DNA of 64,000 nt from Hymenochaete sp. R1 (Eukaryota > Basidiomycota > Agaricomycetes > Hymenochaetales > Hymenochaetaceae): positions 1-64,000 of the forward strand of contig JAFREE010000017.1 of assembly GCA_019400425.1 (NCBI GenBank). Direction: 5' to 3'. Positions 48,592-60,721 of the stretch are shown here, in pieces (the first letter of the stretch is position 1; each line of letters opens with the position of its first letter). Position numbers and translations under genes: made by a program. The notes beneath the pieces were generated by a model, which saw nothing but the letters and a program-made list of their open reading frames with translations, ran no database searches and had not been told where the DNA came from.

Positions 48592-50275
48592 TTAAGAATA
48601 AGAATGTCGTTCTCTCAGAGTACGAAAGAAATTGAAGCTCGTGTTTGCACTGGGCTGGTCTCTTGCATGTGATCCGGATCCCGGAACTGGTCCAAGCAGC
48701 ACGGTAGGGCTTGAATTTCTGCCCCTTCCAGCGCCAGGCCATTCGTCATCCGGCGGCTGCATACCGTCGGAAACGTCCAAGTCCGAGTCAATATCACCAT
48801 CCCACGTCCGGAAATATTCATCCGTAAACTTAGATTCATCGAAGTCGAAATCGAACGCGGGTGCCTCGGACTTAACTTCGGAGTGCACTCGAGCTTCAAG
48901 ATCGTGCGGCGTTGAGTTTGATCGTGGTCTTTGAGGAGTGAGAGATCGGCGGTCGGTGCGAGTCGAATCTGAAGAACGCCGACGGCGCTGAGATAATTCA
49001 ATACGCTGCAGCGAGTCCTGGAGTGTTGCGACTGTACTATCTTCGTCAGCGTGGACCAAGGAAGTACGAGTACGACGCTCCGTTGGGGTAAGTACGCCCG
49101 TATCTTCCCGGGTCGGAGTAAATCCTCTGAACAAAAGCCTATCAGATGCATATGACTGTTAGTGGAATAATTAGAAAACTCTTACGAGTACATGTACGGC
49201 ACCCAGGTTTTGTATTGTTCCAGGTGACAGATTTGTAGAGTCAGCGTATCCCCTCGCCGCACATAGTAAACCAAATTTGAAGGAAAGAATGTCGTAAAAG
49301 AACGAAGGGAGGCACTTGACGTGTCAGATTCATCTGTGATTGGCCCAATTTAGCTGACATTGTGTAAAGACAAGTACCCGAGCTTCTGCAGAGGCTTCCG
49401 GAACGAAACAGACTTACCGTCAGGATCGTATCTCCTCAAAACAAGGACACGTTGCCCTTCAGTCCGCTCGACTTCATATTCGCCATAGTATGTCTCATCA
49501 ACAGTCTTGCCGGCATCAAAATATGCTTCCTGTATATATTCAGCGTATTCTTCCATGATGCGATTGACTCGAGCAGTCCGGCACAAGTCTTCCTCTAGAG
49601 AATCGCATTCGCTATAAAGGTACTCTGCGTCGTGTTGGGGAAACACCTGTGGGTGTGATTGCTCAAGGAAGCGGATCAGTGACCGGAAGTTCACTCCGAT
49701 ACGCGAGGTCGGAGTCTTGAGTCCAGCAGAGTCTTCTTCCATTGTATGCTTCACTGTGGTAGGTAGAATATCCGATGGCTTAGCTAAAGTCAGTTTTTGG
49801 TAGAAGCCATTGACAAACCATTGAGGAACCATGCGAGATCATCGACCCATCTCACGAGAATCTCCGCCGAAATACGAGTAGTTTCCGGATAGTCTGGTTC
49901 GCCTTCAAAGGCAAGCAAGATTCAGAGAGAGCATTCCCCCTTTGTTATAACACACTTTGGCAAAGTAAAACTTACCTGAGCTCTTCGCGCTGAACAATCG
50001 CAAAGCCCTTGTGAACTTCTTGGCGGACCTGTACTCGGCGGGCGAAAAACCCTCTTCAACCTCAGCAAGCCATGCTCTTAGCGCATTTGCAAAGGACGGA
50101 AACTAAGCTTTGCTCAGTAAACGACTTTGTAATTTATGAGAAGCAAAAGAAGGCCAGATGCCAAGAAAGCGCGAGCAATACTTACTTGAAGGAAGGTAAG
50201 ATGAGCGTCGCGAGCAAAGAGGCGCCTTTGCTGGTGCTGGTGGTGTTCGGTTAGATGCCTCCGTGTCGCGCGCAT
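48592..50275 (-). CDS. Hypothetical multi-exon protein
   Basis: Not recognised. Exons can be linked from a start at 50275 (MRATRRHLTEHHQHQQRRLF then ARDAHLTFLQ) to FPSFANALRAWLAEVEEGFS, PEYRSAKKFTRALR-like text, GEPDYPETTRISAEILVRWV and DDLAWFLN, then KPSDILPTTVKHTMEEDSAG and RVNRIMEEYAEYIQEAYFDA. One link implies a very short 35-nt intron near 49800, so that part is unsure. The last exon is charged and disordered, with a Ser/Arg tract (QRRRRSSDSTRTDRRSLTPQ) and acidic patches (FDFDFDESKFTDEYF), ending LRERHSYS. The conserved-looking, folded N-terminal half and disordered C-terminal half suggest a real, lineage-restricted protein. Confidence 0.6.
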
Positions 50276-51988
50276 GGACGACGCGTTGCGATGCCTCTCG
50301 GGGCAACGGAAGCAAATACGTGAGGCAACGCAGGGCGCTTCTCGAACTCGTGTAATGCTGAAGTATGGTGAAGGAAGGGGAAGAGGGAAGAAAGTACGTC
50401 AGGTTGCCATTGAATATCAGTAGAAAAGTAAATAAGAGATGAAAGACGAAAAAAAGAAAGAAGAGGTCCTGATTCCTCGGATGTCCAGGCCAGCGGGCCA
50501 ACGCACCATCGACATTATTTTAATATTTTATAAAAACTCTATACACGTACGAACCCGCAACTGCTACACGTGTAGGGCCCGCTCTGTCTATCCAGTCTGG
50601 GCTTTCCTGATACCCTTTCCTTGTCCTCGCCGCCCGTCCTGAGTGGCTAGGATTTTGAGTATGCTCGGGTCTAAGGCTCGCCGGCGGACTTTATCGCCTC
50701 ACATTTGCCTTTCTCACTTAGTAAATTGAATGGCCCTATCCACAGCTTCCGTCCTAGGATCGCGTCGGCATCGGCATCTCACATTCTTTAGGAATCTAAC
50801 CTTGTGAGTCCCGCTGCCTTCGAAGCGTTTACCATGCTCGGATCTGTGTTTAGATGACGCATCTTGATATCCCGCATATCACATTGTGCGCTATGACGCT
50901 TGCAGTTGGTTTTTCCCGAGATTGAATCGAGAAGACTTGACATCAGACTGAACCCTCCATGTTTCTTGCGATTGTCCGTGGAGAAGCAATACCCCTCATT
51001 TCCTATAACATACGTTTACGATACGGAACGGCGTTTTTCAGCTAGGTCCCTACATGTTCCCCGCGGCAAAGCGCGGCAAAACGCGTCTGATTCACTATCT
51101 GCCTTGAAATTAGCAATGTCGGTGCGATCCTCAGCACTTCATTCAGAAAAGATCAATGTCGAATAGCGCCAGAAAGCTGGAGATGGGAAAGATGAGAAGT
51201 CGATGGTGCAAGATAGGTGCGTGACCCCATCCATTTTGAAATCAGGGTTTCTCCTCGCGGAATCACCATTCTGTAAGGAAAGTTGCCGTGAGGCCGAGAT
51301 CGCACCTCTAAATAGCGCATTCAGTTCTCGAAACATCAAACCAATTGAATTAGATATTCTTTGACCAGAAGGCTTTTAGACCGAAAGGCATCCATGGGCG
51401 TAAGTGGTACATTGTCGATGGCGTGAATTTGATCATATCCGCGCATCGACTCTGCAATTAGTTGTTGTTAGTGTTAGTATCCGCGTACAACCAAAAGCAT
51501 AAAAATCACACCAAGTAAATGTAGCGAGCCCCGGTTTCAAGAGTTTGGCTGTTTTACGAGTCCTCGGATATGAGCCTTCCAAAAGGATCCCACCGTGCTG
51601 ATCTCCGTGATCCCACAAAGAAAGGAAGCTTTCAACCAACAGTCCGTCTTCGTTCGATCACCTGGGAGTGGCTCATGTAGCAAAGCACAAGTATATGGGT
51701 TCAGAGCGGCGGACTAACCCAAAATGAAGAATAGAGACTCCTTCGATATTGGAAGCAAGTAAGTTTCAGCGGCAGGGTAAAGCTTTGTCACAGAGCAAGA
51801 ACGCTCCCGTTGCCCATTCTTGAGTCACAGGACCATTGATGAATGGAATCACAAATCTGCCTTGAAAAACAAATAATTTTCGTGAGAGAAGGCAGAACTG
51901 AGCACATCGAATGATATTGATACTGAGATGATAAGACGGGTTAATATTTGTTTAATTCCATCCAAACCCCGCTCAAGGATTGTAGCAC
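50276..51988. other. Gene-poor region of about 1.7 kb
   Basis: No frame with a family signal on either strand. Several short frames with scattered stops occur (for example 50900-51166 plus and 51433-51639 minus). It may be promoter DNA for the neighbours or decayed sequence. Confidence 0.4.
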
Positions 51989-52773
51989 TCAATACTGCCA
52001 CGTCCGCGATTGCCGTTCGACAGGAAAGTACATCTCGCGCGCTGAGCGACTCAGAACGTGCACTGCAAAATCCCCGGCATCGAGCATCCCCCAACCGTCC
52101 TGTATTCGGCGTTTTTTGTTCGGTGGGACGGGGAGAGGAGGTTGTGCAGTAAGCAGCGTCTTGCGCACTATCCTCATGACAGACTCAATCGCTCCGCGGT
52201 TTTCCGCGCCCTCCTTTACCTAAACAAAATTTTAAAAACAAAAATAAAGGAAAGAGAGCGATGGTAGGGTCACAATTAACTTACCTGGGCAAGGACAATC
52301 CATCTCCACAGGCTGCCGCCATCGTCAGGGACACCCATTCCGAACTCCGTCCTCCCGCGCTGTCTCCTTCCTTTCGGTATGGAAGCAGGTAAGGAAGGGC
52401 CAGGAAGCGTGGGTATAGGTGGTCGTACATCCACCCCATTTGGCTCCAGGAGAGGCGACTTGTTGAGTTCGGCGTGTAATGAAATTAGGACCGATGGGAG
52501 GTCTGTAGGTAGAGACTTGGTATCGAACGCAGGAATTGCAGGTTGCATGGGGGACCGTCTCCTCGGCATAGGCGGTTCATCAACAAACCATGGCTTTGTT
52601 GAGCTGGCTACTGTCGGTGAAAATGCTGCCCTCTGCGCCAACAACCTAGTGGCAGACGTGCACGTTGTGGGCAGACGAGGCATCCTGGGTGAGACTCTAG
52701 TAGCAAGTCGCAGCTCGACCCGACGACAAAGTTGAGTCGACACTCGTTGATCGACACTGCCTGAAATCGGCAT
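51989..52773 (-). CDS. RsfS/Iojap-like ribosomal silencing factor, mitochondrial
   Basis: Two exons joined by a GT-AG intron ending TTTGTTTAG. The head is Arg/Ser/Thr-rich (RVSTQLCRRVELRLATRVSP), like an import peptide. The RsfS-type core reads GSLWRWIVLAQVKEGAENRG, then AIESVMRIVRKTLL and, at the C-terminus, WGMLDAGDFAVHVLSRSARE then MYFPVE, which matches the family's 'W.llD.GDvVVHvf.peaREfY.le' ending. Bacterial and mitochondrial members block subunit joining by binding L14. In yeast the same fold lies in Atp25. An insertion of basic residues (PPNKKRRIQD) lies just before the final motif. The stop is at 51989-51991. Confidence 0.68.
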
Positions 52774-53044
52774 TTCCGTAGAACTCGGATTTTCAAGTCA
52801 AAGTTGGTAGGCAGTCAAACAGAAATGTTTTGTTTTGTTTCCAAATTATCGACGACATATTATACAACTTTGAGTCATACTTTTCCTTTACCTCTAAATT
52901 TGTAGTAATATAGACTAAAGCTATGAAGTAAGCCGTGTAGCAGCCATACCTATATAGTACCGTGACAGCGCTGGAAAACAGAAGTTAGGAAGGGCTGCGA
53001 TCATGTGTACATCGACTCACCACTCGAGACCAATCAACAATGAT

Positions 53045-54733
53045 TCAATATTCAATATTGATGGCATTCCAGCCAACAGTCGGCTTGACACGCTTGCTGG
53101 ATCCTTGACTCTTTCCTTTTACCCCTTCAAGCCCACTTTTGTCTTCGCCGATCTCTGCCCTATTTCTTTTGTTGTTCATTCCATCATCACATTCTGGAGC
53201 AAAAATAGCGGGCAGTGACGAAGTTCTAAAGCCAAGGGGCAAGATTAAGCGATACTCATTGTCGTCGGCATAAGATGCACCAGTTCCACTCTGGATAGTC
53301 GGCTTGGGACGAAAGTTGATCTCGAGTTTGGTCGCCTGTTCGGACGTCATCTCCAGCTCCTCTTGGTACTTCTCAAAGAGGATTCTATGACCCGTCTTCA
53401 GCTTTTTTGCGTCGATAAGCGCTTTATATGCATCTTTGTCCAGATCTCTATTGAAGGTAGGGCTCCTGCCATTACTCCGTTTAAAATCCTCTTCGCCGTC
53501 TTTCGCTATTTTTTCCAGCTGCTTCCATCGCGAGAAAAACCCGAAAGCATTCTCTAGTTCGCATTGGCGTTTGCTGACGCTGATTAACGTCAAATTTCTG
53601 GGCCCCAGAACACCTGATTGGTCACGTCTGAATATAGCGAAGCGCGATGTGAGACGGTGAGATTCCTCCCGTATGGTATAAGAAATCTTTTCTGATTCGG
53701 AGGATGACAATGCTGTCGAGCTATGTTGTCGGGCTGCTTCACGAAACTCGAGCAATGAATCGCGACGTTCCTTAAAAAGTAGGAACGTCCAGACTGCCTT
53801 CCTAGCGTTACTAGCCTTACGGGTTTCTTCGACCCACGTTTTCGACGGGATTGCTTCCACCGCAGCCATTCTGAGGTCCGTAAGTACTATGGGAGGGTGA
53901 AGACCGTAAGTTTCCCGGAGCTCGTTTTCGTTGATAGAGTCTGTTAGGAACTCCATGCAAGCACATTGCACATGATAAAATAATTTGCTTCTCTTTTCCC
54001 AACGAGCAGATAGCTCTTTCACCTCCTTGGATTTCCACTCGAAGCCGCCGGAGAGCGTATCGCAAAGGTCACAGAATGCACTGCGTACCTCATCCTTCTT
54101 GTCACGGAGGAACTGGGCCCATGCATGAGCTCGCTGTGCCTCATCCAACTTCTTCTCCGGGTCCATCACAATATCTAGTTGGCCCTTTAGAGCGTCTATT
54201 CTGGTTGCAATACTCCTTTGCTCGTCAGCGAGATGATTGATAAGCTTCTGAGCGTTTTCTCTGATATCTCTCGCATCGAATGAGCGATTCCAAGAAAACA
54301 TATGCTCGTTGGAAGTATTTGACTTCAAGAAAGTGCAAAATACGTCCAATGCAGGTTTGCCATCTTCAAGGAAGACCATCCAGTGCACCCATTTTTTCTC
54401 GAGCAGTTGCGCTATTGTCATGCGATGTTCATCTCCATCATCGTGTGGATGAAACTGATAACCTTTGGGAATGGGGAGATTATGCTTTTGCATGTCTTCA
54501 AGGATAGCGACGCCAAGCTTTTCATGAGTGCCTTCAATGAGGTTGTTAAGGTCATCAATATGATTGCGCCAGTCGGCGACGGTCCAGTCTCGGGCCCAGT
54601 CTCCCATCGACTTCTTCCAGGCAAAAGATCCTTTCACAGTAGATTTAGAACTCCGTGACATGGGTGACGATACCGTGGAGGCTGGGTGGGAAGGATGAAG
54701 AGAAGAGCCTTTGGGGGTCATTCCTTGGGACAT
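53045..54733 (-). CDS. Hypothetical 562-residue protein, helical
   Basis: Not recognised. Intronless frame starting MSQGMTPKGSSLHPSHPAST with a Ser/Pro head. The body is mostly helical and charged, with coiled-coil-like stretches (ENAQKLINHLADEQRSIATR; KLKTGHRILFEKYQEELEMT). Near residue 55 comes WTVADWRNHIDDLNNLIEGT. The C-terminus holds an NLS-like patch (KGKSQGSSKRVKPTVGWNAI). No catalytic motif, TM helix or signal peptide. A long uninterrupted frame in a genome where most genes carry introns is unusual and may mean a recent or retro-copied gene, but this is inference. Confidence 0.65.
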   Translation of the reverse strand: MSQGMTPKGSSLHPSHPASTVSSPMSRSSKSTVKGSFAWKKSMGDWARDWTVADWRNHIDDLNNLIEGTHEKLGVAILEDMQKHNLPIPKGYQFHPHDDGDEHRMTIAQLLEKKWVHWMVFLEDGKPALDVFCTFLKSNTSNEHMFSWNRSFDARDIRENAQKLINHLADEQRSIATRIDALKGQLDIVMDPEKKLDEAQRAHAWAQFLRDKKDEVRSAFCDLCDTLSGGFEWKSKEVKELSARWEKRSKLFYHVQCACMEFLTDSINENELRETYGLHPPIVLTDLRMAAVEAIPSKTWVEETRKASNARKAVWTFLLFKERRDSLLEFREAARQHSSTALSSSESEKISYTIREESHRLTSRFAIFRRDQSGVLGPRNLTLISVSKRQCELENAFGFFSRWKQLEKIAKDGEEDFKRSNGRSPTFNRDLDKDAYKALIDAKKLKTGHRILFEKYQEELEMTSEQATKLEINFRPKPTIQSGTGASYADDNEYRLILPLGFRTSSLPAIFAPECDDGMNNKRNRAEIGEDKSGLEGVKGKSQGSSKRVKPTVGWNAINIEY

Positions 54734-55064
54734 ATCGAGTAATGTGGCGCCTATGATCGTTCATTGAAAAGCGGCAGACGAAAAGAGCTATAATGTAATG
54801 GAAAATATTATTCGATCAATATATGTTTACATGGAATAGCCACATACCTCAGGTTGATGAATGTTGTCGAAGGGCCGAGGTAAGTGCTGGTTCCAGCGTG
54901 CTCTACGAGTGCCTTGTACTGGGCACAATATTGCATTGGGCAGATTTGCGATTGCATGCCTTCTTATATGCAAAATCGGCTCGACGGGCAACCTCTGCGA
55001 TAAGAGACGGATTGGCAGCCCAGAAGGTGGTTCAACGCAGTAAGTGGACCTGTTCTAAATTTAC

Positions 55065-56400
55065 TTAGCTAAAATATCCCCAGCATTTCAGGCTCCCATG
55101 AAACTTGGATACACACATCTTTCGGATGTTTTCCCGGAGTAGAGTGTGTCTGGGCCGCCGTGGACAGGACGGTAGAAAATAGCGAATGTGTCTTGGATTG
55201 ATGACAAATGTAAAAGAGTGGCTTTTCATTGCAGGAAGAGAAGCATGATTGTGCCCATTGTAACCGCTTATTGCAACCTGGGTGTACTGATGCCCGCCAC
55301 TATCCATCAAGACTTGAAAGACAATGAAGCACTCAATTTCTTCGATGATCAAAGGAGGTCGCCAAGGGACGTATAGAGTAATAGCGAGAAACAAAAGCAT
55401 CGTATCGAAAATATACATGAGAACTAGAAATCCTTTAGTACGACAAAGAGAAAGGGGAGTTGTAAATCTTACTTTTGTGAGCCCTGAAGGTGCTATTGGC
55501 ACCCAACATATACATAATAACGTCGTAGACGTAGGGAACTTAAGGCCAGAAGCAAGAAATGAAATTGAACATCGTAAATAAAAGTATGACCGGAGCTCAC
55601 CATGATAAAAATGGAGGAGAGATATCAAGTATAGAAGATCCTCTGAGGGTAGCCTCTCACAGCAACCGTTTCGTCTCCTTCAATCTTCAGATGCGAATGG
55701 ACAACGAGAAAGATGAAGATGGTATGCGACAAGACGAATGAATGGCAAAACCAATGGCCAAGATCCACTTGGCTACATTAGCTAGCTTTGACTCCGTAGA
55801 CTTGCCTGTACAAGTGAGCTACATAATACAATTGTAGCGGTTAGTTTGCCAGTTTAAACGCGGTAACAAAGAGATGACTGGACCTGAGCGATAAATATGA
55901 TGTCGCTGATAACGAAAACCTTAAACACCTGACCTGGTCGGATGACGCCGAATTTACTCCTCTCGACAACACTCGCGCGTATTAGACGACCGTATAGTAC
56001 ATATATGTAATTGAAAATAAGAAAGAATGCCGCAGATACGGCGATGAGGATGGCCGTGTATGGAGGATTGTTGCGAACGAGTCGGCGCATTTGACGGATA
56101 GCACACTATCAAGGAACTGAAGGTCATAGGCTGGAGGCGTACAGGATGAATTTGACACCTCAACATCGATCAAAAATATTATGGAACTTACCAAACAGTC
56201 CAATAGGAATTACTAGACCCCAGTTGCTTCGTGCGCTTCGCAACGACGTTCGACATTTAAAAGACGAAGAACAGCCATCTTGTTTGACTGGTAGTCCAGA
56301 GAATAAAACGTAAGTTGTTTCGTTCTTATCCACAGTAAACAAGGCTTACGGTAAGCCAACTCCTAGTAATCGCAGACTGTGCCGTCACCGTTGGCCATTA
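55065..56400 (-). pseudogene. RTA1-like membrane protein, apparently frame-broken
   Basis: RTA1-family proteins are seven-TM fungal membrane proteins tied to lipid movement and drug resistance. Family text is clear: PYTAILIAVSAAFFLIFNYI, YVLYGRLIRASVVERSKFGV then IRPGQVFKVFVISDIIF, later HTIFIFLVVHSHLKIEGDE and, after a GT-AG join, HKRFLVLMYIFDTMLLFLAI then TLYVPWRPP. Between these parts the frame shifts near 55730-55745 (after WILAIGFAIHS) and again near 55531-55545, with no intron that I could use to repair it. The 5' exons before 56090 are not resolved and show a stop soon after a possible ATG. Either a decayed gene or a sequencing or splicing feature I missed. Confidence 0.55.
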
Positions 56401-56438
56401 TCGTATAAAGTTAGGTGATGAAAGGTGAGGCAGAGTTG

Positions 56439-57079
56439 TCAGTGGCTAAACTGCGGCTTGAATAGCGCACTCATACCGCAGACGAAGGAACGGCGGAACG
56501 AGCACAAGGCCATTTCAGATTCCACCGCCATGACGGATATGTCTGAAGACGCTGAGTGATACCATCCGGGCAAAGGAAAGTCAAGCCATACACGCCCAGA
56601 GTCGCGACCTTCATCTGCCCTCGTATATGCGGTGTAGACCTCCGTTGCACAACGTAGGGCGTCAAGTACAATGCGAAACTCTATTAGCGCCTCGCGATGG
56701 CTGGCGGTCGTAATCAGATACTTTGACAACCGTCACCAAATCTGGAGTGAAGAGATCGAGTTGTGGTTCTTGCTCGACCTGCGATGTGAATCATGTTTAG
56801 ACCAGAAATGAAACCATTCTCTGAACTCACAAGCATCCATATACGTGTAGAATCAGGACCAGTATTTGCCCGCGTAGTAGGACCACTCCTCACAAGCAGT
56901 GATTTCAAAGCATAAATAGAGCATAAATAGAGCTTCAGTACATGGTCACCACAAATAGCCTCATCATAAAAATAAGACTGTCGTTCTAAAAGAGCACATT
57001 GCGTCGGCCGAGCGGATGTTATTGACGAAGTGGTTTGCCACGATCGAAGGCTGAGTCTCAGGATGAAATGCCCCATCAT
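56439..57079 (-). CDS. Uncertain hypothetical frame pair
   Basis: Two adjacent minus frames, 56714-57079 and 56439-56729, have protein-like composition (MMGHFILRLSLRSWQTTSSI; DALRCATEVYTAYTRADEGR) and might be exons of one gene. No splice join was found that keeps both open, and no family was recognised. It lies just upstream of the RTA1-like gene and divergent from SHR3. Confidence 0.22.
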
Positions 57080-57373
57080 GATGGCGCACTAATGTTGTGG
57101 ATATCAGAAACGCCGTCGGGCCTCACGAAGACTTAAGTTTCAAATTTGTAGCGGATGTCATGGACTCGAAGAGAAGCGGCATCGACGAAGGCTTGTTGGA
57201 CGTCGGAGGTGAGTGAGAGCCATGAAAGTTTACGTAATTTCAAATTTACGAAAAACATGTGACAGCGTCAATTACGCGCCGACACGAAACACAGCTGGAC
57301 ACAAACTGCACTGGTACTGGCCCCTCCTTCTTTCACTCTCGCCATCATCATCATCGTCGTCGGGTTATCATAT

Positions 57374-58333
57374 ATGATGGGTTTACGGGTCGGTATTATA
57401 GTTTGCGTCACCTCTTTCCTCCTGGGTGAGTCGGCATTCTATTCCTGAAGTAGATGAGCACGATCACTGACACGTCCTTGCCATTGATTCTCGTTCGTCT
57501 TGGATCTTAATTGATTGCATATCAACCAGGCCTGTTGTTTGTACATTGGATTGCCGATTCTCTAACCCTCTGGAAACCCAACGTGACGAACGAGAATGCA
57601 TGGACCGCGGCGTCATATTACGCGCTCTTTGCTCGTGCTCCTAACGAGATGGGGTACACGCTGGCGTCGGTCGTCTGTATCGGAGCTGGGACTATCCTGT
57701 GGTCTTTCGTTGATTTAGGGGCGTCGAATCTGATGTTCGATGGAGCGAGCATCTGTGAGTCCATGCCCTTTCCTCTTTCTTACCTCTGCGCCTTGCGGCT
57801 GACATTTGCATGGAAGTTTTGTTCGGCACCGCAATCGCGGCGTATTTATATAAAGTCATCCCAAGTACGTCCCCTTCCCCATATTTCATCAGACATGTTC
57901 TGATACAAATTATTACACGGAACCATCTTTGGAACCTACCCTTCTTCAATCAGCCTACGACGAAGTCTTCTCAAGCGTCCCTCCGCCCCCTACCTCCTTC
58001 GCATCCGAGATCCCCGCCGCACTCAAATCAGAAGTCCTCAACCTCGCCGCAGCCAATATCGTCTGCAGCGTCTCCCTTACCGGCGTCCTGATGCTCCAAG
58101 CAGCCCGATGGTGGGCCGAAAAATCGGACGACGAAACGTCTCTTCCGGGTATCGTCACGAGTTCTTCGAGTAACAGCGCTTCCGGGTCTGGGAATGGGAC
58201 CGGGTCGGCAGTAGGAGCGGGAACGGGGAATGGAATGAGCGAAGGAGCGCCGATGAGCGCGGAGAGGAGGCTGAAAAGGGAGGGCGGCATGATGGCGGCG
58301 GCTGCGAAGCAGATTGCGGTGAAGACGAGGTGA
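57374..58333 (+). CDS. SHR3: SHR3-type ER chaperone for amino-acid permeases
   Basis: ER membrane chaperone that lets amino-acid permeases fold and leave the ER. The start at 57374 (a second ATG follows at once) gives MMGLRVGIIVCVTSFLLG, joined by a GT-AG intron to LLFVHWIADSLTLWKPN. Next come YYALFARAPNEMGYTLASVV with the TM segment CIGAGTILWSF, LMFDGAS, then a short exon with TAIAAYLYKVIP, and LNLAAANIVCSVSLTGVLML as the fourth TM segment. The C-terminal tail is soluble and rich in Ser/Gly, ending with basic residues (AAAAKQIAVKTR). Four TM helices and the 'FvHw.aDsltLW' block fit SHR3. Confidence 0.88.
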
Positions 58334-59091
58334 TTTCTTGATTGATGATGTGTGAAGACGGCTCCCCGGGGTGGCGGGGCTGCTGCGCGGGGTGTGGGGT
58401 GCGGGGTGGGGGTGCACCACAAAGCTACTGACGAACACACCGTTTAGCATCCATACCATTCACAAAGAGAGGAAGAAAAATTCTTTCACATCGTTTCGCC
58501 CTTGCCCCTTTTACTTGAATCACCAGCAGGATCTCTACCATATCCTCACAACTATACCAAAGTCGACCACCTTTTTCTCGTCGCTTTCCGTTCGCCCGTT
58601 CCGGTCACTCCTCCTTCCCCCGCTTTTTTTTTGCATTCTCGCGGAATCTTCTTCACATCTCCTGCTTTGCTTTGAATACACCCCACAAACACGCTCTCGT
58701 TCGTCCCATATCGTGTCGTATGATCCGAGCCTTACTTAATACTGTATCGATATCATGGTGTTTGCCCCTACTCAACTTGGTTTCGTGCTTGTATTCGGTG
58801 GGGAAAAAGAGAGGAAACGTCACTGGTGATGTGAGTGGGGGGAAGGCTGAAGGAAAGGAGTGACGTTGTATTCACGAGGGTATATCATTGATAGAGGGAG
58901 AGGGCTCCGAACAAAGAAGTACCACAGTGGCAAATCCAAAGCATCTTGAAGGCAAGCCTTCTTACCCAAAACGACGTACCAAAAAATCCAGAAAAAACCC
59001 TAAGAAAAGCGAAATCCAAATCCAAAAAAAAAGAATCATACACCAGTGACCAGCCCCATCAAACAAAACCACTTCAAAACCCAAACTCAAC
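58334..59091. other. Convergent 3' region with G-rich block
   Basis: Lies between the ends of SHR3 and the EI24-like gene. Begins with a GC-rich stretch carrying the G-run cluster at 58389-58412. The rest is pyrimidine-rich, then A-rich. No gene seen. Confidence 0.45.
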
Positions 59092-60721
59092 TCAATCCAC
59101 CTTCCTCCTCCCTCCCATCCCCATCCCCATCCCATTCGCATTCACATTCGTCACATACCCCCAACCCCCATCATGTTCCCCGCCCCCAAGTCCGGCATTA
59201 GCGTTAGCGCTGGTCGTCGCTCTTCTGCTACCCACACCCACTGGCACTCGGGTTCGCGTCCCAGTACCAGTACCAGTATACCCATGCGTGTGCGTGTGCG
59301 TGTGAGTTTGGGTGCGCGTATGGGTAGTGGACCCAACCTCCCCCGCTTCCATACCCTCCCCATCTCCGTCCCCATCCACGCCCACGTCTCCATACAAACT
59401 AGAATACGCGTCCACCCACTTTGAGTCCCTTTCCCCAATCGCCGAGTCCTGACCCGCCGCCGTCGACCCAGAGAAGCTAGAGAAGTCAGAGAAGATCGCC
59501 CCGACCACGCGTCTCAAAAACGCGTGGACGACGTGGACGGGGGCGAAGAGGCGGAGTCTCGGTGGGATGCGTGGATGGGTGTGTTTTGTGGATATGGTAG
59601 GGGTTGTGGGGAGGGGGGTTGCGTGGGTTGCGAGGATTATGTACTGTTGGTGATGTTGGTGGTGGGGGAGGGGGGTTTGTATGGGGAAGGGAGGGTTGGT
59701 TGGTTAGATGTGTTGGAGGTTAAGGATGAGGATGTGAGGGGTAGGGATAGGTAAGGGAAGGGAAGGGACTTACGAAAGGGAGGACGAGAGCGAATAGGGT
59801 CGTGTTGGTGATGGTGCTGAACCAGCTGCAGAGGAACGTAGCTGGGAAACCTGTACACAGTACACAGTATGCAGTGCACAATGTTATAGTCATAGTTATA
59901 TGTGAAGTCAACGCACGCGTCAGCATAAAAAAAAAACAAGAAAAAAGAAGGAGTAAGAGTAAGAAAAGGGAAATGGAGTTAAGAGCTTGAGAACGACGCA
60001 CCAAAGCCGAAATAATACGCCCACCGCTCTTCCATGTGCTTTGCGCGGGAGGGGAAGGTCATAGCGCGCGCGGACCAGATGAATCTACAGTAGGTCGTCG
60101 TCGTCGTCGTCGTCGTCGCGAGGAAAGCGTTACAAACGTAAACGTGAACGTGAACGTAGATATAGATTAAAAAAAGACGGTGTTCAGTACCCTAAAACTT
60201 TACAAACCATTTTTTTTCGCAAGATGCGAAGATACGGAACTTACTCGAAACAATAATACCTACCAATTTCAATTTATTCAGTCTCGATCCTTTAATTTTT
60301 TTTTCCAAAAAGAAAACAACAACAACAACGCACAAATAAAAGAAGAGACTCACGCATCAACCCAACAAAACGCCCCAAACCCCCACACGTCGCCCACCCA
60401 CATCGTTCCTCCCCCGAGGGCGGGCAAAGCGGCAGACAAGAAGATGGGCAACGACGCGGTGAGGAGCATGCTCGTGCGCGGGAGGGAGGCGTAGATGTCT
60501 CTTTGTCGTTGAGTCGTGTTGGATGTGGATGCGGATGTGGATGTAGAAGAGGGGGAGGAAGGGTCGAGGGATTGGGATTGGCGTCCGTGTTGGAGGGTGA
60601 AGGAGCGGTGGGCGAGGGGGGTTGTGAATGATTTCTGTTTGGGGAGAGGGTGGTGTTCAGTGGGGGCACGAAGGATCCAAGAAGTCAGTACACGCCTGTG
60701 AGTACGGGCGGACGGCATCGA

